NCBI RefSeq assembly: GCF_001866665.1 | Contig: NZ_MLYO01000051.1 | Coordinates: forward strand, 1 to 64,000 | Length of the DNA: 64,000 nt | Direction of reading: 5' to 3' | Source: Streptomyces monashensis | GTDB lineage: Bacteria; Actinomycetota; Actinomycetes; Streptomycetales; Streptomycetaceae | Shown: positions 32,447 through 41,213 of the stretch, piece after piece | How positions within the stretch are numbered: position 1 is the first letter of the stretch | Layout of the letters: the number at the start of each line of letters is the position of its first letter | Translations under genes and position numbers: made by a program | Notes under the pieces: model-generated | What the model was told of the DNA's origin: nothing | Database searches by the model: none | Seen by the model: the letters and a program-made list of their open reading frames with translations, nothing else

Positions 32447-32776
32447 GTGGCGGACACGTCGGACACCAGAACCCCGGCGCAGATCGAGGCGGACATCAAG
32501 CGCCGCCGCGAAGTGCTGGCCGAGACGCTCGACGAGATCGGCGTGCGGGTCCATCCGCAGACGATCATCGGGGACGCGAAGGCGAAGGCCGCCGCCCATC
32601 TCGATCACACCGTCGGGCGGGCGTACGTTCAGGTCAACCGGATGGTCAGCGACGTGCGGGCGCAGTTCGTGGACGACGAGGGCGCGCCCCGGCTGGAGCG
32701 GATCGTGCCCGTCGCGCTGCTCGCCGTCGGTGTCGTCGGGCTGTTCGCCGTCGGCCGCAGGCGGCGCAAGGGCTGA
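32447..32776 (+). CDS. DUF3618 protein
   Basis: 109 residues. The DUF3618 motif (TPAQIEADIKRRREVLAETLDEIGVRVHP) forms an N-terminal helical region; a C-terminal membrane helix (VPVALLAVGVVGLFAVG) ends in RRRRKG. It is probably an inner-membrane protein with a cytoplasmic coiled coil, of unknown function. The GTG has GGAGG 7 nt upstream. It is divergent from bcp. Confidence 0.9.
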   Translation: MADTSDTRTPAQIEADIKRRREVLAETLDEIGVRVHPQTIIGDAKAKAAAHLDHTVGRAYVQVNRMVSDVRAQFVDDEGAPRLERIVPVALLAVGVVGLFAVGRRRRKG

Positions 32777-32819
32777 CCCGGACGCGGACAGGCGTGACGA
32801 AGGCAGGTAGGTTCGAGGC

Positions 32820-33176
32820 GTGAGCGCCAACAGAAACGACAACACCCCTCAGCACGACAAGCTGCCCATCCGGATGCTGCACGACCGGGTTCTGGTCAAG
32901 CAGGACGCCGGTGAGGGCGAGCGGCGGTCGGGCGGCGGCATTCTGATTCCCGCCACGGCGGCGGTGGGCCGGCGGCTGGCCTGGGCCGAGGTCGTCGCGG
33001 TCGGGCAGAACGTGCGGACCGTGGAGCCGGGCGACCGGGTCCTGTACGACCCGGAGGACCGGGCCGAGGTCGAGGTGCGGGGTGTGGCGTACGTGCTCAT
33101 GCGCGAGCGTGATCTGCACGCCGTGGCCGCGGACCGGTTCGAGGGGTCCGAGGACTCGACCGGCCTGTACCTGTAG
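32820..33176 (+). CDS. GroES-family chaperonin-like protein
   Basis: 118 residues. The Cpn10 fold is recognisable: LPIRMLHDRVLVKQD, GGILIPATA, AEVVAVGQN, VEPGDRVLYDPED, and a divergent mobile-loop region. No groEL is adjacent and the protein is longer than canonical GroES, with a C-terminal extension (GSEDSTGLYL), so it is a paralogue of uncertain partner. GTG start; it follows the DUF3618 gene by 43 nt. Confidence 0.88.
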   Translation: MSANRNDNTPQHDKLPIRMLHDRVLVKQDAGEGERRSGGGILIPATAAVGRRLAWAEVVAVGQNVRTVEPGDRVLYDPEDRAEVEVRGVAYVLMRERDLHAVAADRFEGSEDSTGLYL

Positions 33177-33190
33177 TCCCGCTGCTCGAA

Positions 33191-33222
33191 GGGGCTGGTG
33201 ACGGTTGTCACCAGCCCCTTTT
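33191..33222 (+). terminator. Intrinsic terminator with T-run
   Basis: Perfect 12-bp arms GGGGCTGGTGAC and GTCACCAGCCCC, a GGTT loop and then TTTT. It is a textbook Rho-independent terminator after the GroES-family gene and insulates the riboswitch-controlled exporter downstream. Confidence 0.9.
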
Positions 33223-33250
33223 GCGTGGGCTTTGCTATGTTCGGAAGCGA

Positions 33251-33296
33251 GCCCGACGAGACGCGCCGTACCGGGATGCAGGCAAAGACGACGCAC
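33251..33296 (+). promoter_or_regulatory. Guanidine-III (ykkC-III) riboswitch candidate
   Basis: The leader contains CCCGACGAGACGCGCCGTAC, then CGGGATGCAGGCAAAGACGA and CGC. This matches the core of the ykkC-III/guanidine-III class as I recall it: CCGGACGAGG-GCGCCGUAC-CCGG, then an AGGACAAGACGG-like stretch and a pairing CGC. It lies about 32 nt upstream of an SMR exporter of the SugE/Gdx type, the standard target. Downstream, GGAG-GTG-CTCC can fold over the Shine-Dalgarno, so guanidine binding probably opens translation. Confidence 0.75.
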
Positions 33297-33328
33297 CCCG
33301 ACCGCATGAAGTCTCGGAGGTGCTCCTC

Positions 33329-33649
33329 ATGGCCTGGGTTCTGCTCGTCGTCGCCGGTCTGCTCGAAGTCGGCTGGTCGATCGGGATGAAGTACAGCGAG
33401 GGATTCACGCGGCTGGTCCCGAGTGTGCTCACGGGTGCCGGGATCGTCGCGAGCATGGTGCTGCTGTCGTACGCCGCCAGGTCCCTGCCCATCGGTACCG
33501 CCTACGGCGTGTGGGTGGGCATCGGGGCGGCCGGGGCGGCGGTGCTCGGCATGGTGGTGCTGGGTGAGCCGGTCACCGCCGCCCGGATCTTCTTCGTCGC
33601 TCTCCTGCTGGTCGCCGTCGTCGGGCTGAAGGCGACCAGCGGTCACTGA
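33329..33649 (+). CDS. gdx: SMR-family exporter, probable guanidinium exporter
   Basis: 106 residues with four membrane helices. The essential glutamate lies in helix 1 (LLEVGWSIGMKYSEGF, Glu13), and PIGTAYGVWVGIGAAGAAVLGM is the SugE/Gdx form of helix 3. It exchanges guanidinium for protons as a dual-topology dimer. GGAGG is 8 nt before the ATG. The guanidine-III-like leader in front strongly supports guanidine over multidrug export. Confidence 0.9.
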   Translation: MAWVLLVVAGLLEVGWSIGMKYSEGFTRLVPSVLTGAGIVASMVLLSYAARSLPIGTAYGVWVGIGAAGAAVLGMVVLGEPVTAARIFFVALLLVAVVGLKATSGH

Positions 33650-33665
33650 GACCGAGCGCCGGCCG

Positions 33666-36600
33666 TCAGGTGCCGGGGCCGCCGCCCGCGCCCGCGTCGG
33701 TTCCCGTCGTACCGCCCGTACCGCCGCCCGGTGTGCCGCCGCCGCCCAGGGTGCCGCCGCTGGGGCTGGCGGTCGTGCCGCCGGTCGTGCCGGTGCCGGT
33801 GGTCCCGCCGCCGGTCGTCGTGCCCCCGCCGGTGGTGGCGCCCGTCGTGCCGGTGGTCCCGCCGCCGGTGGTGGCGCCCGTCGTACCGGTGCCCCCGCCG
33901 GTCGTGGTCGTGCCGCCGGTGGTCGGGGTGCCCGTGGTGCCGCCGGTGGTCGGGCTCGCGGTCGTGCCGCCGGTGGTCGGGGTGCCGGTGGTCGGGGTGC
34001 CGGTGTTCTGGCCACCGGTCGTGCCCGGCGTGGCCGAGGTGCCGGTGCTGGGCTCCTGCGGCTGGTCGGCGCCCGACGCCAGCTGGAGGTCGAAGTCGGA
34101 GGCCGGGGTGCCCTGGAGCGCGGCCTGCGTGTACTGCGTCCAGATCTGGGTCGGCGCACCGCCGCCGTTGATGCGCGGCAGGCCGAGGGCGCCGTACAGC
34201 GACTTGTGCTGGGCGGTCACCGGGTCCTGGCCCATGACGGCGACGACCGTGGCCAGGTCGGGGGTGTAGCCCGCGAACCAGGCGGCGGTGTCGCTCTCGG
34301 CGGTGCCGGTCTTGCCGGCCGTCGGACGGCCCGCGGCCTGTGCGGCCGAGGCGGTGCCGTTCTCGACCACGCTCTGGAGCATGGCCGTGGTGGTGTCGGC
34401 CGCCTCCCGGCTGACGGCCTGCTTGACCGTCGGGTCGGGCAGCTTGATCTCGTCCGTGCCGCTGTCCTTGGTGAGCTTCTTCACCAGGGAGTACTGGCCG
34501 TGCTTGCCGTGGTTGGCGAGCGTCGCGTACCCCTCCGCCATGTCCAGGACGCTGGCGGTGGCGGTGCCGAGGGCGATCGACGGGTACGGCTGGAGGTCCG
34601 GGGTGCCGGAGGGGATGCCGAGGTCGATCGCGGTCTGCTTGACCTTGGACGGGCCGACGTCGACCGCCATCTGCGCGTACACCGCGTTCACGGACAGGTC
34701 GGTGGCCTTGGTGACCGTGATCTGGCCGTACGACTTCTGGTCCTCGTTCTGCGGGGCGTAGGCGCCGCCGCTCCAGCCCTGCACGGGCCGCTCGTTGGTG
34801 CCGTCGTACATCGTGTTCGGCGTGATCTGGCGGCCGTCCTGCGTGGTCGAGCCGTTCTGCACCGCGGAGGTGAACACGAACGGCTTGAACGTCGAGCCGA
34901 CCTGGAAGTCACCGCGGGTCGCGCCGTTGGTGTACTGCTTCACGTAGTCGATGCCGCCGTACATGGCGACGACCTCGCCCGTCTTGGGGTCGACGGAGGC
35001 GCCGCCGGCCCGGACGTAGTTGTCGACCTTGTTGTTCTTCTTGTCCAGCTTGGCGACCAGTTGGTCGTTCACCGCCTTGACGAAGGCGTCCTGCCTGTTC
35101 TTCTGGATGGTGGTGGTGATGCGGTAACCGCCGGTGGCGAGCTGGTCGTCGGTGAGGATGTTGTTGGTGGTCAGGTAGTGCTTGACCGCTTCGACGAGGT
35201 AGCCGCGCTGGCCGGACATGCCCGTGGAGACCGTCTGCTCCTTCGGCATCGGGAACTGCATCCCGGCGCGCTTGGCGGCGCTGAGCCAGCCCTTCTTGAC
35301 CATGCCGTCCAGGACGTAGTTCCAGCGGGCGACGGCCGCGGCCTTGTTCTCGGGGTGGGCCACGACGTCGTACTCGCTGGGCGCGTTGACGAGCGCGGCG
35401 AGGTAGGCGGCACGGGCCGGGTCGAGGTTCTGGGCGTCGACGCCGTAGTAGGCCTGGGCGGCGGACTGGATGCCGTAGGCGTTGCGGCCGAAGTAGCTGG
35501 TGTTGAGGTAGCCCTCCAGGATCTCGTTCTTCGACTTCTGCCGGTCCAGCTTGATCGCGATGAAGAACTCCTTGGCCTTACGGGTGACCGTCTGTTCCTG
35601 GGCCAGGTAGTAGTTCTTCACGTACTGCTGGGTGATCGTCGAGCCGGACTGCGTGCCCTTGCCGGTCGCGGTGTTCCAGGCGGCGCGCAGCATGGCCTTG
35701 GGGTCGACGGCCGACTCGGTGTAGAAGTCGCGGTCCTCGGCGGCCAGTACGGCGTGCTGGGCGTCCTTGGAGACCTGGGCGAGGTTGACGTTCTCGCGGT
35801 TGATCTGTCCGTCGCGGGCGAGCTGGGAGCCGTCGGCGTAGAGGTAGACGTTGCTCTGCTTGGTCGCGAGGGCGTTGGCGGGCGGGATGTTGACCATCGA
35901 GTAGCCGAGGAAGAACAGGCCGATGACGAGCAGTACGCCGAAGAGGAAGGTGCCGAGCACCATGCGCCAGGTGGGGATGATCCGCCGCCACCCGGTCCGC
36001 TTGGGCCGCTTCTTCTTCCCCTTGCCCCCCTTGCCGTCGTTGCCCGCGCCGTCGCCGGGAGCGCCGGGTCCGTCGGCGGACCCGGCGGCTGCGGCGAGGA
36101 GGGCGGTGGCGTCCTCGGAGGAGGAGGAAGCGGCAGCCGCTGCGCCCGCCTGGCCGGCGGCGTTCGCGGTGCCCGCGCCGACGGCCGCGGCCGGACCGGC
36201 GGCGCCGAGCGCGCCGGCCGTGCGGGCGGCGCGGGACGCGGTGCCCGGGGTGTTCGCACGCGGGGTACGGACGGTGCCGTCCGGCGCGGTGCCCGGCTTC
36301 TTGCCGGGGTCGCCGGGCTCACCCGAGCGGGGTGCGCCGACCCGGCGCAGGACCTGGGTGGTCTCGGGCGTCCGGGGCTCACCGGGGCCCTGACCTGCCC
36401 CGGTCGACGCGCTCGACGAGTCGTCCCGGGGCCCCCGGGGCGCACCGACGCGCCGCAGCACCTGCGTGCTCTCGGGGGACTGGGGCTTCTCGGCGCCGGA
36501 GCCGCTGCCGCCGCCCGCCGCGCCGGAAGCCGGAGCCGGACCCGGATCGTCGGGCCCGGCGGAGGTCGTCGCGGGGGTGGGCGCGGAGGTCGTCGCGTCG

Positions 36601-37004
36601 GACTCCGTACGCCCCCCGCGCGCCGCCTGGCGGGCGCGGGCCATCGAGGCCGTGCGGTCCTGGGCCGAGCGGGCCTCGGGCGCCGTCGGTTCACCCGTCC
36701 GGCCTACTCCGCCCTGTCCGGCCTGCCCGGCCTCTTCGGCATCTTCGGCAACTTCGGCCTGTGCCGAGTCTCCCTGCTCGGTCCGTGCTGACCCCTGCGG
36801 GCCGGGCGAAGGTGTGACCGAAGCCGCTTGCCTCGTCTCCGCCTCCCCGTCGGCCTTCTCGTCGGCCTTCTCCTCCCGGGCCGGGGCGGAGGGCCTGTCG
36901 GCCTCCCCTGTCGCCCTGTCCGGGGTGCCGGGCCCGTCAGCCGGCAGCGGCTTCTCCGGCGCCACGCCTTCCTTCGGCTGCTGCGGCTGTGGCTCGTCGC
37001 TCAT
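33666..37004 (-). CDS. Class A penicillin-binding protein with long disordered termini
   Basis: 1,112 residues. A disordered acidic/Pro-rich N-terminal region of about 390 residues contains two copies of TQVLRRVGAPR. One membrane helix (MVLGTFLFGVLLVIGLFFLGY) follows, then a GT51 transglycosylase domain (AAEDRDFYTES, GSTITQQYVKNYYL, EILEGYLNTSYFG) and a transpeptidase with GSTFKPF (SxxK), DLSVNAVYAQ (SxN) and KTGTAES (KTG). The last 120 residues are Thr/Gly repeats. It polymerises and cross-links peptidoglycan. The ATG is used although AGGAG is 12 nt away; a GTG 3 nt after AGGAG is the alternative. Confidence 0.93.
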   Translation of the reverse strand: MSDEPQPQQPKEGVAPEKPLPADGPGTPDRATGEADRPSAPAREEKADEKADGEAETRQAASVTPSPGPQGSARTEQGDSAQAEVAEDAEEAGQAGQGGVGRTGEPTAPEARSAQDRTASMARARQAARGGRTESDATTSAPTPATTSAGPDDPGPAPASGAAGGGSGSGAEKPQSPESTQVLRRVGAPRGPRDDSSSASTGAGQGPGEPRTPETTQVLRRVGAPRSGEPGDPGKKPGTAPDGTVRTPRANTPGTASRAARTAGALGAAGPAAAVGAGTANAAGQAGAAAAASSSSEDATALLAAAAGSADGPGAPGDGAGNDGKGGKGKKKRPKRTGWRRIIPTWRMVLGTFLFGVLLVIGLFFLGYSMVNIPPANALATKQSNVYLYADGSQLARDGQINRENVNLAQVSKDAQHAVLAAEDRDFYTESAVDPKAMLRAAWNTATGKGTQSGSTITQQYVKNYYLAQEQTVTRKAKEFFIAIKLDRQKSKNEILEGYLNTSYFGRNAYGIQSAAQAYYGVDAQNLDPARAAYLAALVNAPSEYDVVAHPENKAAAVARWNYVLDGMVKKGWLSAAKRAGMQFPMPKEQTVSTGMSGQRGYLVEAVKHYLTTNNILTDDQLATGGYRITTTIQKNRQDAFVKAVNDQLVAKLDKKNNKVDNYVRAGGASVDPKTGEVVAMYGGIDYVKQYTNGATRGDFQVGSTFKPFVFTSAVQNGSTTQDGRQITPNTMYDGTNERPVQGWSGGAYAPQNEDQKSYGQITVTKATDLSVNAVYAQMAVDVGPSKVKQTAIDLGIPSGTPDLQPYPSIALGTATASVLDMAEGYATLANHGKHGQYSLVKKLTKDSGTDEIKLPDPTVKQAVSREAADTTTAMLQSVVENGTASAAQAAGRPTAGKTGTAESDTAAWFAGYTPDLATVVAVMGQDPVTAQHKSLYGALGLPRINGGGAPTQIWTQYTQAALQGTPASDFDLQLASGADQPQEPSTGTSATPGTTGGQNTGTPTTGTPTTGGTTASPTTGGTTGTPTTGGTTTTGGGTGTTGATTGGGTTGTTGATTGGGTTTGGGTTGTGTTGGTTASPSGGTLGGGGTPGGGTGGTTGTDAGAGGGPGT

Positions 37005-37208
37005 GTCGTGCACGGACTCCTGTTTCGTCGTACGTCGTTTCCGTACGCCTCGTACGCCTTCTACGCCCCCGGTGTGAAGACTCTCGCACCTGGCGTTCCG
37101 TTCCCGGATTCCGGCACGGTTCGGGCACGAAAACACGTGGCCGGGCGCCGGGCCTCCGGACTAGGCTCCTGCGCTTCGGTGTCGAGCGGTCCCGGGAGGT
37201 GGACTGGC

Positions 37209-38009
37209 GTGGGCGGGGGACGGTTGTACGTGGCCGTCGCGGCGGGGGGATTCAGACGGTACGCGACGTATCGGGCGGCCACCGCGGCAGGGGTGTTCAC
37301 GAACACGGTCTTCGGACTGATCCTCGTGTACACGTACCGCGCGCTGTGGGACGCCAAGCCGCACCTCGGGGGGTACGACGAGGCGCAGGTGGTGACGTAC
37401 GTCTGGCTCGGGCAGGCCTTCCTGTCGACGCTCGCGATCGGGGGCGGGGGCGTCGAGGAGGAGCTGATGGATCGTATCCGTACGGGGGACGTGGCGATCG
37501 ATCTCCACCGGCCCGCCGACCTCCAGCTGTGGTGGCTCGCCGCCGATCTGGGCCGGGCCTTCTTCCAGCTGCTGGGGCGGGGCCTGGTGCCGTTCGCCTT
37601 CGGGGCGCTGTGCTTCCCGGCGTACCTGCCCACGGACGCCGGCACCTGGCTGGCGTTCCTCGTCACGGTCCCGCTGGCGATGGTGGTCGGCTTCGGGATG
37701 CGTTACCTGGTGGCGCTGAGCGCGTTCTGGCTGCTGGACGGCACGGGCGTGGGGCAGATGATGTGGCTGGCGGGCTACTTCTGCAGCGGGATGCTGTTGC
37801 CGCTCAACGTCTTCCCGGGCGCGCTCGGCGAGGTCGTACGGGCGCTGCCGTGGTCGTCGCTGCTCCAGGCGCCGGCGGACGTGCTGCTGGGGCACGCGGA
37901 TCCGCTGCGGACGTATCTGTTCCAGGGGGCGTGGGCCGCGGTGCTGCTGGGCCTCGGCCGGCTGGTGCAGTCGGCGGCGACGCGGCGGGTGGTGGTCCAG
38001 GGTGGGTGA
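37209..38009 (+). CDS. ABC-2-type transporter permease, first subunit
   Basis: 266 residues, six predicted membrane helices, of the COG4587-like type: FRRYATYRAATAAGVFTNTVFGLILVYTYRALW near the start and SGMLLPLNVFPGALGEVVRALPW before the last helix. It forms a heterodimeric membrane channel with the next gene. GTG start with GGGAGG 9 nt upstream. Its end overlaps the second permease by 8 bp. Confidence 0.9.
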   Translation: MGGGRLYVAVAAGGFRRYATYRAATAAGVFTNTVFGLILVYTYRALWDAKPHLGGYDEAQVVTYVWLGQAFLSTLAIGGGGVEEELMDRIRTGDVAIDLHRPADLQLWWLAADLGRAFFQLLGRGLVPFAFGALCFPAYLPTDAGTWLAFLVTVPLAMVVGFGMRYLVALSAFWLLDGTGVGQMMWLAGYFCSGMLLPLNVFPGALGEVVRALPWSSLLQAPADVLLGHADPLRTYLFQGAWAAVLLGLGRLVQSAATRRVVVQGG

Positions 38010-38823
38010 GGGCGGCCGCGTGCTCGCGGGGGTGCGGGCGTACGGGATGATCGCCGGGATGTGGGTGCGGTCCACGATGGCCTACCGGGCGTCGTTCGCC
38101 ATGACCACGTTCGGGAACTTCGCGGCGACCTTCTTCGACTTCGTCACGATCATGCTGATGTTCTTGCGGGTGCGCGCGCTCGGCGGGTACACGCTGGCGG
38201 AGGTGGCGTTCCTGTACGGGCTGTCGGCCGTGTCCTTCGGGCTGGCGGATCTGGCGATCGGCTCGATGGACCGGCTGGGGCGGCGGGTGCGGGACGGCAC
38301 GCTGGACACGCTGCTGGTGCGGCCGGTGCCGGTGCTGGCGCAGGTGGCCGCCGACCGGTTCGCGCTGCGCCGGCTCGGCCGGGTGGTGCAGGGCTCGCTG
38401 GTGCTGGGCTGGGCGCTGACCCGGGTGGAGATCGACTGGACGCCGTCGAAGCTGCTGCTGATGCCGGTGACGGTGGCGAGCGGCTGCGCGATCTTCTGCG
38501 CGGTGTTCGTGGCGGGGGCGGCGTTCCAGTTCGTGGCGCAGGACGCCTCCGAGGTGCAGAACGCCTTCACGTACGGCGGGACGACGCTGCTGCAGTATCC
38601 GCCGACGGTGTTCGCGAAGGAGCTGGTGCGCGGGGTGACGTTCGTGCTGCCGCTGGCCTTCGTCAACTGGCTGCCCGCGACGTACGTGCTGGGGCGGCCG
38701 TATCCGCTGGACCTGCCGCGGTGGGTGGCGTTCACGCCGCCGCTGGTCGCGGCGGGCTGCTGTGCGCTGGCGGGGCTGGCGTGGCGGGCGGGACTTCGTT
38801 CGTACCGGAGCACAGGGAGCTAG
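38002..38823 (+). CDS. ABC-2-type transporter permease, second subunit
   Basis: 273 residues, about six membrane helices, of the COG3694-like type: YRASFAMTTFGNFAATFFDFVTIMLMFLRV, GTLDTLLVRPVPVLAQVAADRFALRRLGRVVQG, and a TFVLPLAFVNWLPATYVLGRPYPL end. GTG start overlapping the previous gene, so translation is coupled. Only three nucleotides separate it from the ATPase gene. The substrate of these three-gene exporters is unknown. Confidence 0.9.
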   Translation: MGEGGRVLAGVRAYGMIAGMWVRSTMAYRASFAMTTFGNFAATFFDFVTIMLMFLRVRALGGYTLAEVAFLYGLSAVSFGLADLAIGSMDRLGRRVRDGTLDTLLVRPVPVLAQVAADRFALRRLGRVVQGSLVLGWALTRVEIDWTPSKLLLMPVTVASGCAIFCAVFVAGAAFQFVAQDASEVQNAFTYGGTTLLQYPPTVFAKELVRGVTFVLPLAFVNWLPATYVLGRPYPLDLPRWVAFTPPLVAAGCCALAGLAWRAGLRSYRSTGS

Positions 38824-38826
38824 CAC

Positions 38827-39795
38827 GTGCCGGACAGTGACTTCATCAGGCTCGAAGAGGTCGAGAAGGTCTTCGAGGTGCGCAAGAGGACCGGGTTCAT
38901 GAAGCGGGAGCGGCGCGAGGTGCGGGCGGTGGACTCGCTGTCCTTCTCCGTGGCGCGCGGCGAGATGGTCGGCTACATCGGGCCGAACGGCGCCGGGAAG
39001 TCGACCACGATCAAGATGCTGACCGGCATCCTGACGCCGAGCGGCGGCCGGCTGCGGGTGGCGGGCATCGATCCGTCCCGGGAGCGGACGCGGCTCGCGC
39101 AGCGGATCGGGGTGGTGTTCGGGCAGCGTACGACGCTGTGGTGGGACCTGCCGCTGATCGACTCGTACCGGCTGGCGCACCGCATGTACCGCATCCCCGA
39201 GGCCCGCTACCGGGAGAACCTCGCCCGCTGCGTGGAACTCCTGGAGCTGGGCGACCTGTTGGACGTGCCGGTGCGGCAGCTGTCGCTGGGCCAGCGGATG
39301 CGCGGGGACATCGCGGCGGCGCTGCTGCACGATCCCGAGGTGCTGTACCTGGACGAGCCGACGATCGGTCTGGACGTCGTGTCGAAGGCCAAGGTGCGGG
39401 GGTTCTTGCGGGAGTTGAACGCCGAGCGCGGCACGACGGTGCTGCTGACCACCCATGACCTGCAGGACATCGAGCAGTTGTGCTCGCGGGTGATGGTGAT
39501 CGACCACGGCCGGCTGATGTACGACGGCCCGCTCGCGGGGCTGCACGAGGCCGGGGAGAGCGAGCGGACGCTGGTGGTGGACCTGGAGCGGGAGCTGCCG
39601 CCCGTGGAGGTGCCCGGAGCGCGCGTGGTGCGGGTCGAGGGGCCCCGGCAGTCGCTGGCGTTCCCGGCGGGGCAGTCGGCGGCGCCGCTCGTGGCGCATC
39701 TGGCGGCGCGGTATCCGCTGGTGGATCTGTCGGTGCGGGAGCCGGACATCGAGGCCGTCATCGCGAAGATGTACGCGGAGAAGGCCGTCTCGTAG
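38827..39795 (+). CDS. ABC transporter ATP-binding protein (COG4586-like)
   Basis: 322 residues. Walker A GPNGAGKST, Q-loop region VVFGQRTTLWWDLPL, signature LSLGQRMR (the family's variant of LSGGQ), Walker B VLYLDEPTIGLD and switch LTTHD. The C-terminal 90 residues are an accessory domain. It powers the two preceding permeases. The FGQRTTLWWDLP segment is typical of this export subfamily. GTG start. Confidence 0.94.
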   Translation: MPDSDFIRLEEVEKVFEVRKRTGFMKRERREVRAVDSLSFSVARGEMVGYIGPNGAGKSTTIKMLTGILTPSGGRLRVAGIDPSRERTRLAQRIGVVFGQRTTLWWDLPLIDSYRLAHRMYRIPEARYRENLARCVELLELGDLLDVPVRQLSLGQRMRGDIAAALLHDPEVLYLDEPTIGLDVVSKAKVRGFLRELNAERGTTVLLTTHDLQDIEQLCSRVMVIDHGRLMYDGPLAGLHEAGESERTLVVDLERELPPVEVPGARVVRVEGPRQSLAFPAGQSAAPLVAHLAARYPLVDLSVREPDIEAVIAKMYAEKAVS

Positions 39796-39804
39796 GCTGC
39801 TGTC

Positions 39805-40602
39805 ATGACCGACGACTCGGTCCCGGACCACCGGGCCCCTGCTCCCGCTCCCGCCCCCACTCCCGATCTTCGGGCCTCCGACGCCGACCGTGAGCGCGTG
39901 GCCGAGGTGCTGCGGGACGCGCTGGCCGAGGGCCGGCTCGACATGGCGGAGTTCGAGGAGCGGCTGGAGGCGGCCTACCGGGCGCGCACCTACGGCGAGC
40001 TGACCCCGCTCACCCGCGATCTGCCGACGGCCGCCGCGGCGGCGCCGCCCGCCCCGGTGTCGTTCACCAAGGCGCCTGCGGAGAGCGGGAGTTGGGCGTC
40101 CCGGATCGTCGGCGGCGAGGGGTCCTCGGCGGGCGGGGTGGCGATCCTGTCGGGGTTCGAGCGCAAGGGCCGCTGGACGGTGCCGAAGCGGTTCAACTGC
40201 TTCGCGTTCATGGGCGGCGGCGAGATCGATCTGCGCGAGGCGGACTTCGCGGACCGCGAGGTCGAGATCAACTGCGTGGCGATCATGGGCGGCCTGCAGG
40301 TCACCGTGCCGCCTGGGGTCGAGGTCGTCGTCCGGGGCATCGGCGTCATGGGCGGCTTCGACCACCCCCGGGACGACGACGGTCCGCCCGAGCCGGGCGC
40401 GCCGCGCGTGGTCATCGGCGGGTTCGCCTTCTGGGGCGGGGTCGGGGTGTCACGCAAGGTGACCCGGGCGGAACAGCTCCGTCTCAAGGAGCGGCGGCGG
40501 CAGGAGCGGGTGGAGCGGCGGGAGTCACGGCGAGAACTCCAGCGGGAGCGGCACGAGGGGCGGCGCGAGCTGCGGAGGGAACGCCGGGACCGGGAGTACT
40601 GA
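39805..40602 (+). CDS. DUF1707 protein with LiaF-like domain
   Basis: 265 residues. DUF1707 at about residues 22-75 (LRASDADRERVAEVLRDALAEGRLDMAEFEERL) is followed by a LiaF-like cell-wall-stress domain (FMGGGEIDLREADFADREVEINCVAIMGGLQVTVPPGVEV, GVMGGF). The C-terminus is a long basic, arginine/glutamate-rich helix with coiled-coil character. No membrane helix is visible. It follows the ABC genes by 9 nt, so it may be part of the operon and monitor envelope state. Confidence 0.88.
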   Translation: MTDDSVPDHRAPAPAPAPTPDLRASDADRERVAEVLRDALAEGRLDMAEFEERLEAAYRARTYGELTPLTRDLPTAAAAAPPAPVSFTKAPAESGSWASRIVGGEGSSAGGVAILSGFERKGRWTVPKRFNCFAFMGGGEIDLREADFADREVEINCVAIMGGLQVTVPPGVEVVVRGIGVMGGFDHPRDDDGPPEPGAPRVVIGGFAFWGGVGVSRKVTRAEQLRLKERRRQERVERRESRRELQRERHEGRRELRRERRDREY

Positions 40603-40674
40603 GCGCCGTCGGCGGCCGCGGGTACGTCGTGGTTGTTCGCGCCCGCGCGGCGGAGCCGCATGTCGACACGGCCC

Positions 40675-40693
40675 CGCGCCCCTTCGGGGCGCG
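40675..40693. terminator. Bidirectional hairpin terminator
   Basis: Perfect 8-bp arms CGCGCCCC and GGGGCGCG with a TTC loop, between the convergent DUF1707 and lipoprotein genes. Confidence 0.75.
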
Positions 40694-40703
40694 TCCACTC
40701 GCC

Positions 40704-41102
40704 CTACTTCGTGCAGACCTTGGTCAGCTCGCCGGCCGCGTCCGTCACCGGGTTCAGGTCCGGTGTCCTGTCCCCGTTCCTGATGGCCGTACGAACGTTG
40801 TCCACGGCCTTCTTCACGTCGTCCACCGCCTTGTTGACGTCCGTGTGGTCGGTCTTGTCGCCGATCTTGTCGAGGTTCTTCTCGATGGCGTTCAGCGAGT
40901 CGTCGGCCCGGGTCGGGTCGTTCGCCGCGTTCTCGACGGCCTGTTGCAGGCCGGTGACGTTGTCGGCGATGGAGTCGGCGGTGTGCACGCAGTCGAGGGC
41001 CTTGTCGACGCTGTCGCATCCGGTGGCCAGGCCGGCGGTGAGTGCGACGGTCGCCGCGACGACGGCGGCGGCGGTGAGACGACGGCGTCGGCTGACGGCC
41101 AT
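40704..41102 (-). CDS. Small lipoprotein, unknown function
   Basis: 132 residues. A twin-arginine-like RRRRLTAAAVVAATVALTAG signal is followed by a lipobox LATGC, so the mature protein is lipid-anchored outside the membrane. The rest is helical and charged (QQAVENAANDPTRADDSLNAIEKNLDKIGDKTDHTDVNKAVDDVKKAVDNV), suggesting a helical bundle, with cysteines near both ends (DCVHTAD and KVCTK). No family recognised. Confidence 0.85.
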   Translation of the reverse strand: MAVSRRRRLTAAAVVAATVALTAGLATGCDSVDKALDCVHTADSIADNVTGLQQAVENAANDPTRADDSLNAIEKNLDKIGDKTDHTDVNKAVDDVKKAVDNVRTAIRNGDRTPDLNPVTDAAGELTKVCTK

Positions 41103-41167
41103 GATGGTGGTCCCCTCCTCTGGTCGGGCTGCTGTGTCCAGCTGCTGTACCCGAAGGACGCCGGGAA

Positions 41168-41196
41168 GGGGCGCGCGGGTTGCCCCCGCGCGCCCC
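41168..41196. terminator. Hairpin terminator of rph
   Basis: Perfect 12-bp arms GGGGCGCGCGGG and CCCGCGCGCCCC with a 5-nt loop, 18 nt past the rph stop. Confidence 0.75.
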
Positions 41197-41213
41197 TCCT
41201 GTTGGTCCGCGCT

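Noticed and set aside
33666..34030. Dense GGT/ACC-type repeats taken as a minisatellite
   Set aside because: They are in frame as the Thr/Gly-rich C-terminus of the PBP; repeat units are irregular and are explained by coding.
34206..36791. Very long plus-strand ORF (861 codons) opposite the penicillin-binding protein
   Set aside because: It is the antisense shadow of a high-GC gene; its composition (Gly/Val/Arg/Leu) has no domain, and the minus frame carries all PBP motifs.
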